From: Halanaerobium saccharolyticum subsp. saccharolyticum DSM 6643
Lineage (GTDB): Bacteria > Bacillota > Halanaerobiia > Halanaerobiales > Halanaerobiaceae
NCBI RefSeq assembly: GCF_000350165.1
Contig: NZ_CAUI01000021.1
Coordinates: forward strand, 186,001 to 250,000
Direction of reading: 5' to 3'
Length of the DNA stretch: 64,000 nucleotides
Every line of letters starts with the position of its first letter. Within the stretch, counting starts at the first letter, position 1. Below, in pieces: positions 18,415 to 27,169 of the stretch. The position numbers and the translations under genes were made by a program. The notes under the pieces were generated by a model. The model worked only from the letters and a program-made list of their open reading frames with translations, had not been told where the DNA came from and did no database searches.

Positions 18415-19302
18415 TTACTGATAGAATACTTTTTCGCCAGCATATTTAAATTGAATAATTGTTATAATTGCAACAAAGACAAAGAGGATAATTGATTGAG
18501 CAGATGCATAACCAGTTCTCATACTTAAAAAGGCGTCTCTAAATAATTTATAGGTTACTATATCTGTAGCGCGAGCTGGACCTCCTTGAGTTAAAACATC
18601 TACAACTCCAAAGGTTAAAAAGAAGACCTGAAGAGTGTTCATGATCAGCAGAAAAAATGTTATCGGTGAAATTAAAGGAAATGTAATGCGCCAAAATTTT
18701 GTAAAAGGGCTTGCACCATCAATATCTGCAGCTTCTAATAAAGTTGGAGAAACATTTTGTAAAGCAGCAATGAAAAAAATGAAATTATAGCCAAGCATTC
18801 TCCAGCTGGAAGCAATAATTATTAAGATAAAGGCTGCTGTACCATTGTTAATCCAATTGAAATCAATGGTAGTCAATACTTTAAGATAATAAGACATCAG
18901 CCCAACATTGGGGTGCATTAAAACTCCCCAGATGATACCGGAAAAAGCGAAAGAAAAAGCAAAAGGCCAAATTAAAAGACTTTTATAAATTTTTGCACCT
19001 CTAATTTTCTTATTTGTAACTACTGCAAGCACTAAAGCAGAGGCAATAGAAATAAAAACTGTAATTGCTGTAAAAACAAGCGAGCGAGTCAAACTATTCC
19101 AATAGGCAGGTGAAGTTAACAGTCGGTGAAAATTTTGAAAACCCACATACATTTGTCTGTTACCAAAAGGAGTAGAGCGGAAAAAACTTAAATAAAGTGA
19201 TTGGACTGAAGGATAAATTAAAAAAGTTGTAACAATAATGATCGATGGAGTAATTAAAAGGTAAGCCAAATATCTATATTTTTTAGCAAACTTGCTGTTC
19301 AA
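18415..19302 (-). CDS. ugpA: ABC transporter permease, UgpA-like (CUT1)
   Basis: The first gene of the minus-strand ugp-type operon, 295 residues. It starts at TTG 19302 with SD GGAGGT 8 nt upstream on that strand. It has about six transmembrane helices (first at residues 11-31) and the EAA loop EAADIDGASPFTKFWRITFPLI near residue 205. The TQGGPARATDIVTYKLFRDAF segment is characteristic of the UgpA/MalF group. Operon order A-E-B and the divergent GDPD gene point to uptake of glycerol-3-phosphate or glycerophosphodiesters. As with all CUT1 permeases, the exact substrate is set by the binding protein. Confidence 0.88.
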   Translation of the reverse strand: MNSKFAKKYRYLAYLLITPSIIIVTTFLIYPSVQSLYLSFFRSTPFGNRQMYVGFQNFHRLLTSPAYWNSLTRSLVFTAITVFISIASALVLAVVTNKKIRGAKIYKSLLIWPFAFSFAFSGIIWGVLMHPNVGLMSYYLKVLTTIDFNWINNGTAAFILIIIASSWRMLGYNFIFFIAALQNVSPTLLEAADIDGASPFTKFWRITFPLISPITFFLLIMNTLQVFFLTFGVVDVLTQGGPARATDIVTYKLFRDAFLSMRTGYASAQSIILFVFVAIITIIQFKYAGEKVFYQ

Positions 19303-19450
19303 TCTGATTACCTCCTATAATTATAATATTTTTAATTTTTCAAATAGAGTTATAATAATCTTACATTTTTATATTTCTCTATGGAAAAGAAAAGACCTGC
19401 TTAAAATATGGTAAAAAAATAAATTATTTTCACATATTAGTAGATATAAT

Positions 19451-19479
19451 TTGCAGCTTCACCAAAAAAGTTGTATTAT
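19451..19479 (+). promoter_or_regulatory. Candidate promoter of the GDPD gene
   Basis: TTGCAG (19451-19456), 17 nt, then TATTAT (19474-19479), about 57 bp before the GDPD start. It lies in the 233-bp divergent region shared with the ugp operon. That region is AT-rich and contains several TATAAT-like hexamers on both strands. Confidence 0.45.
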
Positions 19480-19535
19480 ATAATTGAATTATTAAAGTCA
19501 GATAAAGTAAAGTTTTATAAAAGGAAGTGAATATT

Positions 19536-20267
19536 ATGAAGACAAAAATTATTGGACACCGTGGTGGTGTGGCTGGATATCCAGAAAATACTTTGGCTGC
19601 CTTTAAAAAAGCAGTTGAATTGGGAGCAGATGGGGTAGAATTTGATGTGCAGTTAACAAAAGATGGAGAAATTGTAGTCATTCACGATGAGTTTATTGAC
19701 AGGACAATGGATGGTAGTGGTTTGGTCAAAGATCATACCTTTGCAGAATTAAGAGACATGAGCGTGGGTGAATTTTTTAGTAGTGAGTTTAAAAATCAAA
19801 AAATACCTACTTTAAGAGAGGTTCTAGAAATAGTTAAGGATATGGAGATTATAAATATAGAATTAAAAAATCATCTTTCTTACCCGAATTTGGAAACAAA
19901 AGTATTAAAGCTTGTAGATGAGTTTAAAATTCGAGATAAGGTTATTATTTCTTCTTTTAACCATTACAGTTTAGAAAAAATTAAAAAAATACAACCTGCA
20001 ATTAAGACTGGAGCTCTTTTGATGGCTAAAATTATTAATCCTGCTGATTATGCTTTTAAGCGTGGATTTGATGCTTTACATATGCATTTTTTAACAATTG
20101 ATCAAAAGACAATCGAAAAGGCTCATTTTATGGGGATGAAAATTTGTGCATACACTGTTAATTACTCAGAATCAGTTGTAGATTTACTGGAAAAAGGAGT
20201 CGATATGATCATAACAGATAATATTGAGATGATTCAAAAATTAAGAAAAAATGCCAAAAATATTTAA
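19536..20267 (+). CDS. Glycerophosphodiester phosphodiesterase
   Basis: A cytoplasmic GDPD (UgpQ-type) that hydrolyses glycerophosphodiesters to sn-glycerol-3-phosphate and an alcohol. The start is ATG 19536; the in-frame GTG at 19527 falls within the SD AAGGAAGTGA. The 243-residue TIM-barrel shows the signature IIGHRGGVAGYPENTLAAF and the second metal/catalytic cluster DGVEFDVQLTKDGEIVVIHD. It also shows MEIINIELKN and the final VDMIITDNIEM. No signal peptide is present, so substrates must be imported. Its divergent placement from ugpA-ugpE-ugpB strongly links import and hydrolysis. Confidence 0.94.
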   Translation: MKTKIIGHRGGVAGYPENTLAAFKKAVELGADGVEFDVQLTKDGEIVVIHDEFIDRTMDGSGLVKDHTFAELRDMSVGEFFSSEFKNQKIPTLREVLEIVKDMEIINIELKNHLSYPNLETKVLKLVDEFKIRDKVIISSFNHYSLEKIKKIQPAIKTGALLMAKIINPADYAFKRGFDALHMHFLTIDQKTIEKAHFMGMKICAYTVNYSESVVDLLEKGVDMIITDNIEMIQKLRKNAKNI

Positions 20268-20288
20268 TTAAGTTTTAATTTATATAGT

Positions 20289-20317
20289 TTGAATTTTTGC
20301 TCAATAAATAGTATAAT
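20289..20317 (+). promoter_or_regulatory. Promoter of the PRC-barrel gene
   Basis: TTGAAT (20289-20294), 17 nt, then consensus TATAAT (20312-20317), leaving a leader of about 105 nt before the start codon. I recognise no riboswitch in that leader. Confidence 0.6.
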
Positions 20318-20428
20318 TAACTTACAGGGAGTTGGCTTTAAGGAAACTAATATAGATTAGGACAAAATATTTAGTTTAGATAGTGCTGTCAGTTGTTTTA
20401 GGCTAAAAATTATAAAGAGGTGAGCCAA

Positions 20429-21217
20429 ATGTTAAGAAAACTACATTCCCTTAAATCGTTTGTAGTAAATGGTAAAAATGGTAAATTGGGTAAAGTTGAT
20501 GATTTTTATTTTGATCAAAATCAGTTTGTAGTTCGTTATTTAGTTATTGATACTGGAAACTGGCTAGAACATGAACAGACTCTAATTTCAACTCATGCTA
20601 TTGACAATGTTGATTTTGACAATAGTGAAATCCATGTTAATTTATCCTCAGAACAGCTTGAAGATTCACCAAGTATAGAACAAAACGAGCCTATCTCAAA
20701 AGCAAAAGAAAAAGCACTTATTGAATATTTTGGTTGGCCTGACTATTGGAAAAAAACTCATTCAAGTGACAGTGAGCTTATTCATGCAGGAATAACAGAA
20801 CGGAAGAAGTTGCTTGATTTTAAAACCATTAAGAAAGAAGAAAAAGCCAAGCAAAAAGCAGATATAGTTGCAACTAATTTAAGAAGTTTAGAAGAAGTTA
20901 GAGGTTATAAAATCCACGCGAAAGATGATAAATTTGGTCATCTAGAAGATCTTTTTGTTGAGGAAGAAGACAGCTGGATCATAAGATACCTCTTAATTGA
21001 CACTAGAAATATTATGGAAGGTAAATCTGTTTTAATTGCTCCAGACTGGATTGAAAGTATTAGCTGGTTTGATCAAGAAATTTTTGTTAATAAAGACAAA
21101 AAAGAAATCGAAGATTCACCAGAATACAAAGAACCAAAAGAAGCAAAAGATTTCATCGATAAGAATTATGAAGAATTACTTTATGATCATTATGATGAAA
21201 AGAAATATTGGGAATAA
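20429..21217 (+). CDS. Protein with two PRC-barrel domains
   Basis: A 262-residue protein with two PRC-barrel-like beta domains. One is at residues 1-80 (SLKSFVVNGKNGKLGKVDDFYFD ending VRYLVIDTGNWL). The other is at about 155-235 (VRGYKIHAKDDKFGHLEDLFVE ending IRYLLIDTRNIM). A charged linker lies between them. The repeats share the pattern KxGxLxDxxFDxxxWxVRYLVIDT, indicating internal duplication. PRC barrels occur in photosynthetic reaction-centre H subunits, RimM and many small bacterial proteins, and no activity is known for this double form. ATG 20429 is chosen over GTG 20420, which lies in the SD AGAGGTGA. It is monocistronic, with its own promoter and terminator. Confidence 0.85.
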   Translation: MLRKLHSLKSFVVNGKNGKLGKVDDFYFDQNQFVVRYLVIDTGNWLEHEQTLISTHAIDNVDFDNSEIHVNLSSEQLEDSPSIEQNEPISKAKEKALIEYFGWPDYWKKTHSSDSELIHAGITERKKLLDFKTIKKEEKAKQKADIVATNLRSLEEVRGYKIHAKDDKFGHLEDLFVEEEDSWIIRYLLIDTRNIMEGKSVLIAPDWIESISWFDQEIFVNKDKKEIEDSPEYKEPKEAKDFIDKNYEELLYDHYDEKKYWE

Positions 21218-21228
21218 AATAGTATTAT

Positions 21229-21257
21229 AAGGGCCCTTAGTTGGGCTCTTTTTTTTT
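21229..21257 (+). terminator. Rho-independent terminator after PRC-barrel gene
   Basis: AAGGGCCC (21229-21236) pairs with GGGCTCTT (21243-21250), including one G-U pair, followed by a run of T to 21257. Confidence 0.88.
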
Positions 21258-21370
21258 GTCTTTAGTTTTAATATAAATTAAATAAGGCTTTAAATTAGTA
21301 ATGATTATTGATATAATAATATAGTATAACTAAACATATATTCACTTTAATAAAAATGTCTCAAATTTTA

Positions 21371-21439
21371 CTGATATTTTTATTAAAACAGGGTATAATA
21401 ATTTTAACTTTGAAAAATTATCGGATATTAATTTTCAAA
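21371..21439 (+). promoter_or_regulatory. uvrB promoter region with inverted repeat
   Basis: The TATAAT at 21394-21399 has a weak -35 (CTGATA, 21371-21376) at 17 nt. Just downstream, TTTGAAAA (21409-21416) and TTTTCAAA (21432-21439) form an 8-bp inverted repeat with a 15-nt spacer, placed where a repressor would block transcription. The region 21258-21478 holds nothing else that I recognise. Confidence 0.5.
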
Positions 21440-21478
21440 AATAATAATTTGATTTAAATAATATGGAGGGGATAGTTT

Positions 21479-23506
21479 GTGAAGGATGGACAGTTTAATT
21501 TAAAGGCCCCTTTTGAGCCAAAAGGTGATCAGCCTGAGGCTATAGACAATCTGGCTGCAGGAATAAGAAAAGGATATAGCCATCAGACATTGCTTGGAGC
21601 AACAGGTACAGGTAAGACTTTCACAATGGCTAAACTGGTGGAAGAAGTTAATAAGCCAACTCTGGTTATAGCCCATAATAAGACTCTGGCAGCTCAGCTT
21701 ACCAGTGAATTTAAGGAGTTTTTTCCTGATAATGCAGTAGAATATTTTGTTAGTTATTATGATTATTATCAGCCGGAAGCTTATGTACCTCAAACAGATA
21801 CTTATATAGAAAAAGATGCTTCTGTCAATGATGAAATTGAAAAACTTAGACTTTCTGCTACGACTTCTCTCTTTGAAAGACGAGATGTATTAATCGTAGC
21901 TAGTGTGTCCTGTATTTATGGTCTAGGTTCTCCAGATGACTATTTGAATTTATCACTGGATCTTGAAGTTGGCAAAATTATGGATAGGAAAGAGATTACC
22001 AGAAGCCTGACTTTTATGCAGTACAGCCGCAATGATATGGATACTTCTCGTGGACATTTTAGAGTTAAGGGAGATGTAATTGATATTTTTCCTGCTTATA
22101 GAGATGTTGCAATTAGAGTGGAACTCTTTGGAGATGAAATTGAGCGGGTTACTCGAATTAATACTGTGACAGGTGAAGTTGAAGCTGAGATAGATGAAAT
22201 GACAATTTATCCGGCCAGCCACTTTGTTACTCCAAAAGATAAGGTTGAGCGAGCAATCAAAACGATTTCAGCTGAGCTGGAAGAACGTTTGAAAGAACTA
22301 CGAGCAGAAAATAGACTGGTTGAAGCACAGCGATTGGAACAGCGAACCCGCTATGATTTAGAAATGCTGGAGCAGATGGGTTTTTGTTCTGGGATTGAGA
22401 ACTATGCCCGTCATTTAGCAGGGCGTGAGCCTGGCTCCAGGCCGATGGCACTTTTAGATTATTTTCCAGATGATTTTATGGTAATAATTGATGAATCTCA
22501 TATGACAGTCCCACAGATTGGAGGAATGTTCGCTGGAGATCGCTCTCGCAAAGAGAAGTTGGTAGAGTATGGATTTAGACTTCCATCTGCTCTTGATAAC
22601 AGGCCTCTTAATTTTGAAGAGTTTCAGCAGGTAGTACCACAGGCTGTTTATGTATCCGCAACTCCAGGTCCTTATGAGAGAGAACACAGCCAGCAAATTG
22701 TTGAGCAGATAATCCGCCCAACTGGTCTTGTCGATCCGGAAATCGATGTGCGACCTACTAATGGTCAGATTGATGATCTGCTGGAAGAGATACGCCAAGT
22801 TGTTGGCGATGGAGAAAGAGTTCTGGTTACAACTTTAACTAAAAAAATGTCAGAGGATTTAACTGAATATCTGGCTGAAGCTGGAATTAGAGTTCGTTAT
22901 CTTCACTCAGACATTGATACAATTGAGCGTTCAGAAATCATTCGTGATCTTCGTCTGGGAGAATTTGATGTACTTGTTGGGATTAATCTTTTACGAGAGG
23001 GACTTGATTTACCTGAGGTTTCCAGGGTGGCAATCTTAGATGCCGATAAAGAAGGCTTTCTTCGTTCACAGCGGGCATTGATTCAGACTATTGGCCGTGC
23101 GGCTAGGAATGTTGGTGGTAAAGTAATTATGTATGCTGATAAAATTACTAATTCCATGAAAACCGCTATTGATGAAACTGAAAGAAGAAGAGAAATACAG
23201 ATTCAGCATAATAAAGATAATAATATTACTCCAGAAACAATTATTAAACCTGTAAGAGATGTTGTAAAACCAGTCGATATGGTGGTTTCTGAAGATAAGA
23301 GTCGTTATTATGACAAGAGTCAAAACAATGAAGATCCTGATGATAATAGTCAAAATTATGATGATATGACTCGCAAAGAAATACAACATTTAATTATAGA
23401 TTTAGAAGCTGAAATGGAAGATGCAGCAGGTGATTTAGAATTTGAAGTTGCTGCTCAGATTAGAGATGAAATTGAAGAATTGGAAGAGAAATTAGAAAAA
23501 ATGTAA
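21479..23506 (+). CDS. uvrB: Excinuclease ABC subunit B
   Basis: The damage-verifying helicase-like subunit of nucleotide excision repair. It starts at GTG 21479 after a GGAGGGG SD. The 675-residue protein contains Walker A GATGTGKT near residue 41 and the beta-hairpin region [20 protein letters not shown] that clamps DNA. It also has the DEAD-like box IIDESH and helicase motif VI (QTIGRAARN). The C-terminal UVR motif (residues about 630-675) binds UvrC. It is followed after about 105 bp by uvrA, and with uvrC the whole excinuclease is encoded here. All expected motifs are intact. Confidence 0.98.
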   Translation: MKDGQFNLKAPFEPKGDQPEAIDNLAAGIRKGYSHQTLLGATGTGKTFTMAKLVEEVNKPTLVIAHNKTLAAQLTSEFKEFFPDNAVEYFVSYYDYYQPEAYVPQTDTYIEKDASVNDEIEKLRLSATTSLFERRDVLIVASVSCIYGLGSPDDYLNLSLDLEVGKIMDRKEITRSLTFMQYSRNDMDTSRGHFRVKGDVIDIFPAYRDVAIRVELFGDEIERVTRINTVTGEVEAEIDEMTIYPASHFVTPKDKVERAIKTISAELEERLKELRAENRLVEAQRLEQRTRYDLEMLEQMGFCSGIENYARHLAGREPGSRPMALLDYFPDDFMVIIDESHMTVPQIGGMFAGDRSRKEKLVEYGFRLPSALDNRPLNFEEFQQVVPQAVYVSATPGPYEREHSQQIVEQIIRPTGLVDPEIDVRPTNGQIDDLLEEIRQVVGDGERVLVTTLTKKMSEDLTEYLAEAGIRVRYLHSDIDTIERSEIIRDLRLGEFDVLVGINLLREGLDLPEVSRVAILDADKEGFLRSQRALIQTIGRAARNVGGKVIMYADKITNSMKTAIDETERRREIQIQHNKDNNITPETIIKPVRDVVKPVDMVVSEDKSRYYDKSQNNEDPDDNSQNYDDMTRKEIQHLIIDLEAEMEDAAGDLEFEVAAQIRDEIEELEEKLEKM

Positions 23507-23613
23507 TAGAGCACCGGACATTTATAATAAATTTAAAAGGAATAACTATTCAAATACAGTTGATTTTTAACAAGAGTCCGGGATCAATAATATAAAAGAG
23601 GTGGATTTTTAAA

Positions 23614-26424
23614 ATGGGATTAGAACGTTTAATAGTTAAGGGTGCTGAAGAGCACAATTTAAAAAAAATAGATTTAGATATACCACGGGATAAATTAATT
23701 GTGATAACAGGTTTGAGTGGTTCAGGTAAATCTTCATTAGCCTTTGATACAATTTATGCAGAAGGCCAGCGTCGATATGTGGAATCACTATCTGCTTATG
23801 CGCGTCAATTTTTGGGTCAGATGGAAAAACCAAAGGTAGAATATATAGAAGGACTATCACCTGCAATTTCAATTGATCAGAAAACAACAAGCCGTAATCC
23901 ACGCTCAACTGTAGGTACAGTAACTGAAATCCATGATTATTTGCGGTTACTTTATGCCAGAGTTGGAATTCCTCACTGCCCTATCTGTGGTAAGGAAATT
24001 AAATCTCAAACAGTAGATGAAATAGTTGATCAGGTTCTGGAATTACCAGAACGAACCAAAATACAGGTTCTGGCACCTATTGTGCGCGGTCGCAAGGGAG
24101 AACATGAGCGTGCTTTTCTGCAAGCTCAGAGAGATGGATTTGTTAGAGCAAGAGTTGATGGAGAAACAATTCTCCTGGAGGATGCAGAAAAATTAGATAA
24201 GAATTTTAAGCATGATATAGAAATTATAGTTGATCGATTGGTAGTTAAATCAGGAATCAGAGAACGTCTGGCTGATTCTGTTGAAACTGCTTTAGAATAT
24301 GCAGATGGATTAGTTATGATTGACGAAATAGAAGGTGAACTGACAACTTACAGTGAAAAATTTGCTTGTCCAGAGCATAATATAAGTCTTGAAGAAATGT
24401 CTCCAAGGATGTTTTCCTTTAATTCACCTTATGGAGCCTGTGAAAATTGTGATGGTTTGGGGGTTAAAAAAGAATTTGATCCTGATTTAATTTTAGATAA
24501 AGAAAAATCAATTGATGATGGGGGAATTATTCCCTGGGCCAGTTCTTCAAGCCGTTATTACCCTGCTCTTTTAAAAGCAATGGCTGAAGAATATGATTTT
24601 AGTTTAGAAACAAAAATCAAAAATTTAGATGACAAAATATTAAACAAGTTGATTTATGGTGATGATCATAAAATTACCTTTCCTTATACTAACCGTTATG
24701 GTAGAACCAGAGATCACACAACAAGATTTAAAGGAATTACAGGTTATTTAAAAGAAAGAATGGAAAAATCTGATAGTACAAGTGCTCATAGAAAGCTAGA
24801 AAGGTATATGAATGAAATTCCCTGTCAAGTTTGTCATGGACAGCGTTTAAAACCGGAGGTGCTTGCAGTAACAGTTGGAGGAATTTCTATTGCTGAGTTT
24901 AGTTCATATACAATAAAAGAGGCGCATGAGTTTTTGAAAGGCGTAGAACTTGATGATCGTCGAGCTCAAATTGGTAAAGAGATTTTAAAAGAAATTAGGG
25001 AAAGATTAAGATTTCTACTGGATGTTGGACTTGATTATTTAAGTCTTGAACGTTCAGCTGGTACTCTTTCTGGTGGTGAAGCACAGCGGATAAGGTTGGC
25101 AACTCAGATTGGATCTGGTTTGATGGGAGTATTATATATTTTAGATGAACCCAGTATTGGTCTGCACCAGAGGGATAATAACCGTTTAATTAGCACTTTA
25201 AAGCATATCAGAGATTTAGGGAACACTGTTATTGTAGTTGAACATGACGAAGAAACAATAAGAGCTGCAGACTACATCATTGATATGGGACCTGGTGCTG
25301 GTAAACACGGAGGAGAAATTGTTGCTGAAGGTTCTTTAAAGGATATTTTAGCTGAAGAGCGATCACTTACCGGACAGTATTTATCAGGAAAAAAGAAGAT
25401 TCATGTACCTGAAGATCGATATCAAACTGGCGAAAAGTGGCTCAGTATTAAAGGGGCCAGGCAGCATAATTTAAAAAATATAGATGTTAATTTTCCTCTG
25501 GGTACCTTTACTTGTGTTACAGGAGTTTCTGGTTCAGGTAAAAGTACTTTAATTAATAATACTCTTAAGAGAAAAATGATGCGGGAACTTCATGATTCAA
25601 CTCTGCATCCAGGTGAGCATGATGAGGTAGAAGGAATGGACCAGATTGACAAAGTGATAAATATTGACCAGTCACCAATTGGTAGAACTCCTCGTTCTAA
25701 TGCTGTAACTTATACAAAAGTTTTTAATTATATTAGAGATGTTTTTGCAAGTACTCCTGAAGCCAAGCAGCGCGGCTATGAAATTGGACGCTTTAGTTTT
25801 AATGTTAAAGGAGGTCGCTGTGAAGCCTGCAAAGGTCAGGGGATTGAAGAAATCGAAATGCATTTTTTACCTGATGTCTATGTTCCCTGTGATGTCTGTG
25901 ATGGTAAGCGCTATAATCGTGAAACCCTAGAAATAAAATATAAAGGCAAAACAATTGCAGATGTGCTTGAGATGACTGTAGAAGAGGCAGTAGAATTTTT
26001 TGAAAATATTGAACCAATTCGCCGCCGCCTGCAGACACTGTATGATGTGGGGCTTGGTTATATAAGACTAGGTCAGCCAGCTACTACTTTTTCTGGTGGT
26101 GAAGCACAGAGAATTAAAATTTCCAAAGAGCTAGGTAAAAGAAGTACAGGGGAGACTCTTTATTTATTAGATGAGCCAACAACTGGACTCCATTTTGCTG
26201 ATATCAAAAAATTACTAGAAGTTTTACATCGTTTACGTGAAGATGGTAATACAGTGATTGTTATTGAACACAATCTCGATGTAATTAAATCAGCTGATTA
26301 TATTATTGATTTAGGGCCAGAAGGTGGAGAAAAAGGTGGAGATGTTGTTGCCACAGGTACTCCAGAAGAGGTAGCTCAAAATAAGAATTCATATACAGCT
26401 AAATTTTTAAAAGAAGTGCTGTAG
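23614..26424 (+). CDS. uvrA: Excinuclease ABC subunit A
   Basis: The DNA-damage recognition ATPase of excision repair. The 936-residue protein has two ABC ATPase modules. Walker A motifs are GLSGSGKS near residue 32 and GVSGSGKST near 635. Signature motifs are [12 protein letters not shown] and [12 protein letters not shown]. The zinc modules are [15 protein letters not shown] plus CQVCHGQR, and CEACKGQG plus CDVCDGKR. The start is ATG 23614 with SD AGAGGTGG. It lies in the uvrB-uvrA order on the same strand; uvrC follows, but a transposase element intervenes. A normal-length, intact gene. Confidence 0.98.
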   Translation: MGLERLIVKGAEEHNLKKIDLDIPRDKLIVITGLSGSGKSSLAFDTIYAEGQRRYVESLSAYARQFLGQMEKPKVEYIEGLSPAISIDQKTTSRNPRSTVGTVTEIHDYLRLLYARVGIPHCPICGKEIKSQTVDEIVDQVLELPERTKIQVLAPIVRGRKGEHERAFLQAQRDGFVRARVDGETILLEDAEKLDKNFKHDIEIIVDRLVVKSGIRERLADSVETALEYADGLVMIDEIEGELTTYSEKFACPEHNISLEEMSPRMFSFNSPYGACENCDGLGVKKEFDPDLILDKEKSIDDGGIIPWASSSSRYYPALLKAMAEEYDFSLETKIKNLDDKILNKLIYGDDHKITFPYTNRYGRTRDHTTRFKGITGYLKERMEKSDSTSAHRKLERYMNEIPCQVCHGQRLKPEVLAVTVGGISIAEFSSYTIKEAHEFLKGVELDDRRAQIGKEILKEIRERLRFLLDVGLDYLSLERSAGTLSGGEAQRIRLATQIGSGLMGVLYILDEPSIGLHQRDNNRLISTLKHIRDLGNTVIVVEHDEETIRAADYIIDMGPGAGKHGGEIVAEGSLKDILAEERSLTGQYLSGKKKIHVPEDRYQTGEKWLSIKGARQHNLKNIDVNFPLGTFTCVTGVSGSGKSTLINNTLKRKMMRELHDSTLHPGEHDEVEGMDQIDKVINIDQSPIGRTPRSNAVTYTKVFNYIRDVFASTPEAKQRGYEIGRFSFNVKGGRCEACKGQGIEEIEMHFLPDVYVPCDVCDGKRYNRETLEIKYKGKTIADVLEMTVEEAVEFFENIEPIRRRLQTLYDVGLGYIRLGQPATTFSGGEAQRIKISKELGKRSTGETLYLLDEPTTGLHFADIKKLLEVLHRLREDGNTVIVIEHNLDVIKSADYIIDLGPEGGEKGGDVVATGTPEEVAQNKNSYTAKFLKEVL

Positions 26425-26439
26425 TGAATAAATTGATAT

Positions 26440-27150
26440 ATTGGTACCGGGTACAGAATAAATATTTCACATTTGCTTTTAATTGTTTGTGGATTTGTGA
26501 TATAATTTTATACAACAAATCCAATAAATGGAAGGTGAATGACTATGGCTCGAAAAAAGAGAGTTTGGTATCCGGGGGCAGTTTATCATATTGTCAGTAG
26601 AGGCAATCGCAAATGTCATCTATTTCAAGACAGAAGAGATTACAGTTTTTATCTTGATATTTTAAGAAAAGTTAAAGACAATTGCGGTTTTTCTCTACTT
26701 TCCTATTGTTTAATGACTAATCATATTCATCTACAGATCAAGACTGAAGAAGTTGAAATTTGGAAATTAATGCACCGGATTAATCTTTTTTACGCAAAAT
26801 ATTTTAACTATAAATATGATTTAGTGGGGCATCTTTTTCAAGGCAGATATTTTTCTAAATTAATTGAAGATAACTTGTATAATTTGGGAGTTAGCCGCTA
26901 TATTCATTTAAATCCAGTTACAGCTTCAATAGTGAGTAGAGCTGAATTATATAGTAAAAGTAGTTATACTGTTTATCTAGGAATCAAAGAGAACAGCCTT
27001 GTTAATGAAAAGATAATTTTATCTTATTTTGACAATAATAGATATCTATATAGAAAGTATGTTGAATTAGAAGAAATTAATAAAAAATTGGACCGAGATA
27101 TTAAGTTGGAATGTGAGTTGTGAAAAAAATATTTATAACCAGGTACCAAT
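26440..27150 (+). mobile_element. RAYT-type element between uvrA and uvrC, bounded by inverted repeats
   Basis: ATTGGTACC at 26440-26448 is mirrored by GGTACCAAT at 27142-27150. The similarity continues inward: both ends read ATTGGTACC-N-GGT, then after a short gap ATAAATATTT (26458-26467 on the left; complement at 27128-27137 on the right). Inside the left end, 26491-26522 is a 32-bp near-perfect palindrome (arms starting GGATTTGT) that also contains a TATAAT with an extended -10. The enclosed gene is a Y1 transposase. The 711-bp unit looks like a single-gene insertion of the IS200/RAYT class, whose ends are hairpins rather than classical terminal repeats. No target duplication was identified. 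Confidence 0.6.
26545..27123 (+). CDS. REP-associated tyrosine transposase (Y1/HUH family)
   Basis: A single-strand DNA transposase of the IS200-like Y1 superfamily. I prefer ATG 26545 (SD GGAAGGTG, 7 nt) to ATG 26539, which nearly touches the SD. Motifs in the 192 residues are PGAVYHIVSRGNRK at the start, the metal-binding HxH in LMTNHIHLQIK, a Tyr-rich helix (INLFYAKYFNYKY) that should carry the nucleophile, and GHLFQGRYFSKLIED plus SRYIHLNPV, typical of RAYT proteins. The protein seems intact. It splits uvrA from uvrC and is bordered by inverted repeats, so it is either a mobile insertion or a domesticated RAYT. Confidence 0.88.
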   Translation: MARKKRVWYPGAVYHIVSRGNRKCHLFQDRRDYSFYLDILRKVKDNCGFSLLSYCLMTNHIHLQIKTEEVEIWKLMHRINLFYAKYFNYKYDLVGHLFQGRYFSKLIEDNLYNLGVSRYIHLNPVTASIVSRAELYSKSSYTVYLGIKENSLVNEKIILSYFDNNRYLYRKYVELEEINKKLDRDIKLECEL

Positions 27151-27169
27151 AAATAAAAGGATGATACAA

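Noticed and set aside
22454-23389. Long antisense open frames opposite uvrB (and likewise opposite uvrA)
   Set aside because: They lie wholly within strongly conserved genes, lack SDs and have low-complexity, His/Ile-rich translations expected from antisense of AT-rich coding DNA.
23507-23613. Separate promoter or terminator between uvrB and uvrA
   Set aside because: Only a 6-bp CCGGAC/GTCCGG complement with a loop over 50 nt is present and there is no T-run; the genes are probably co-transcribed.
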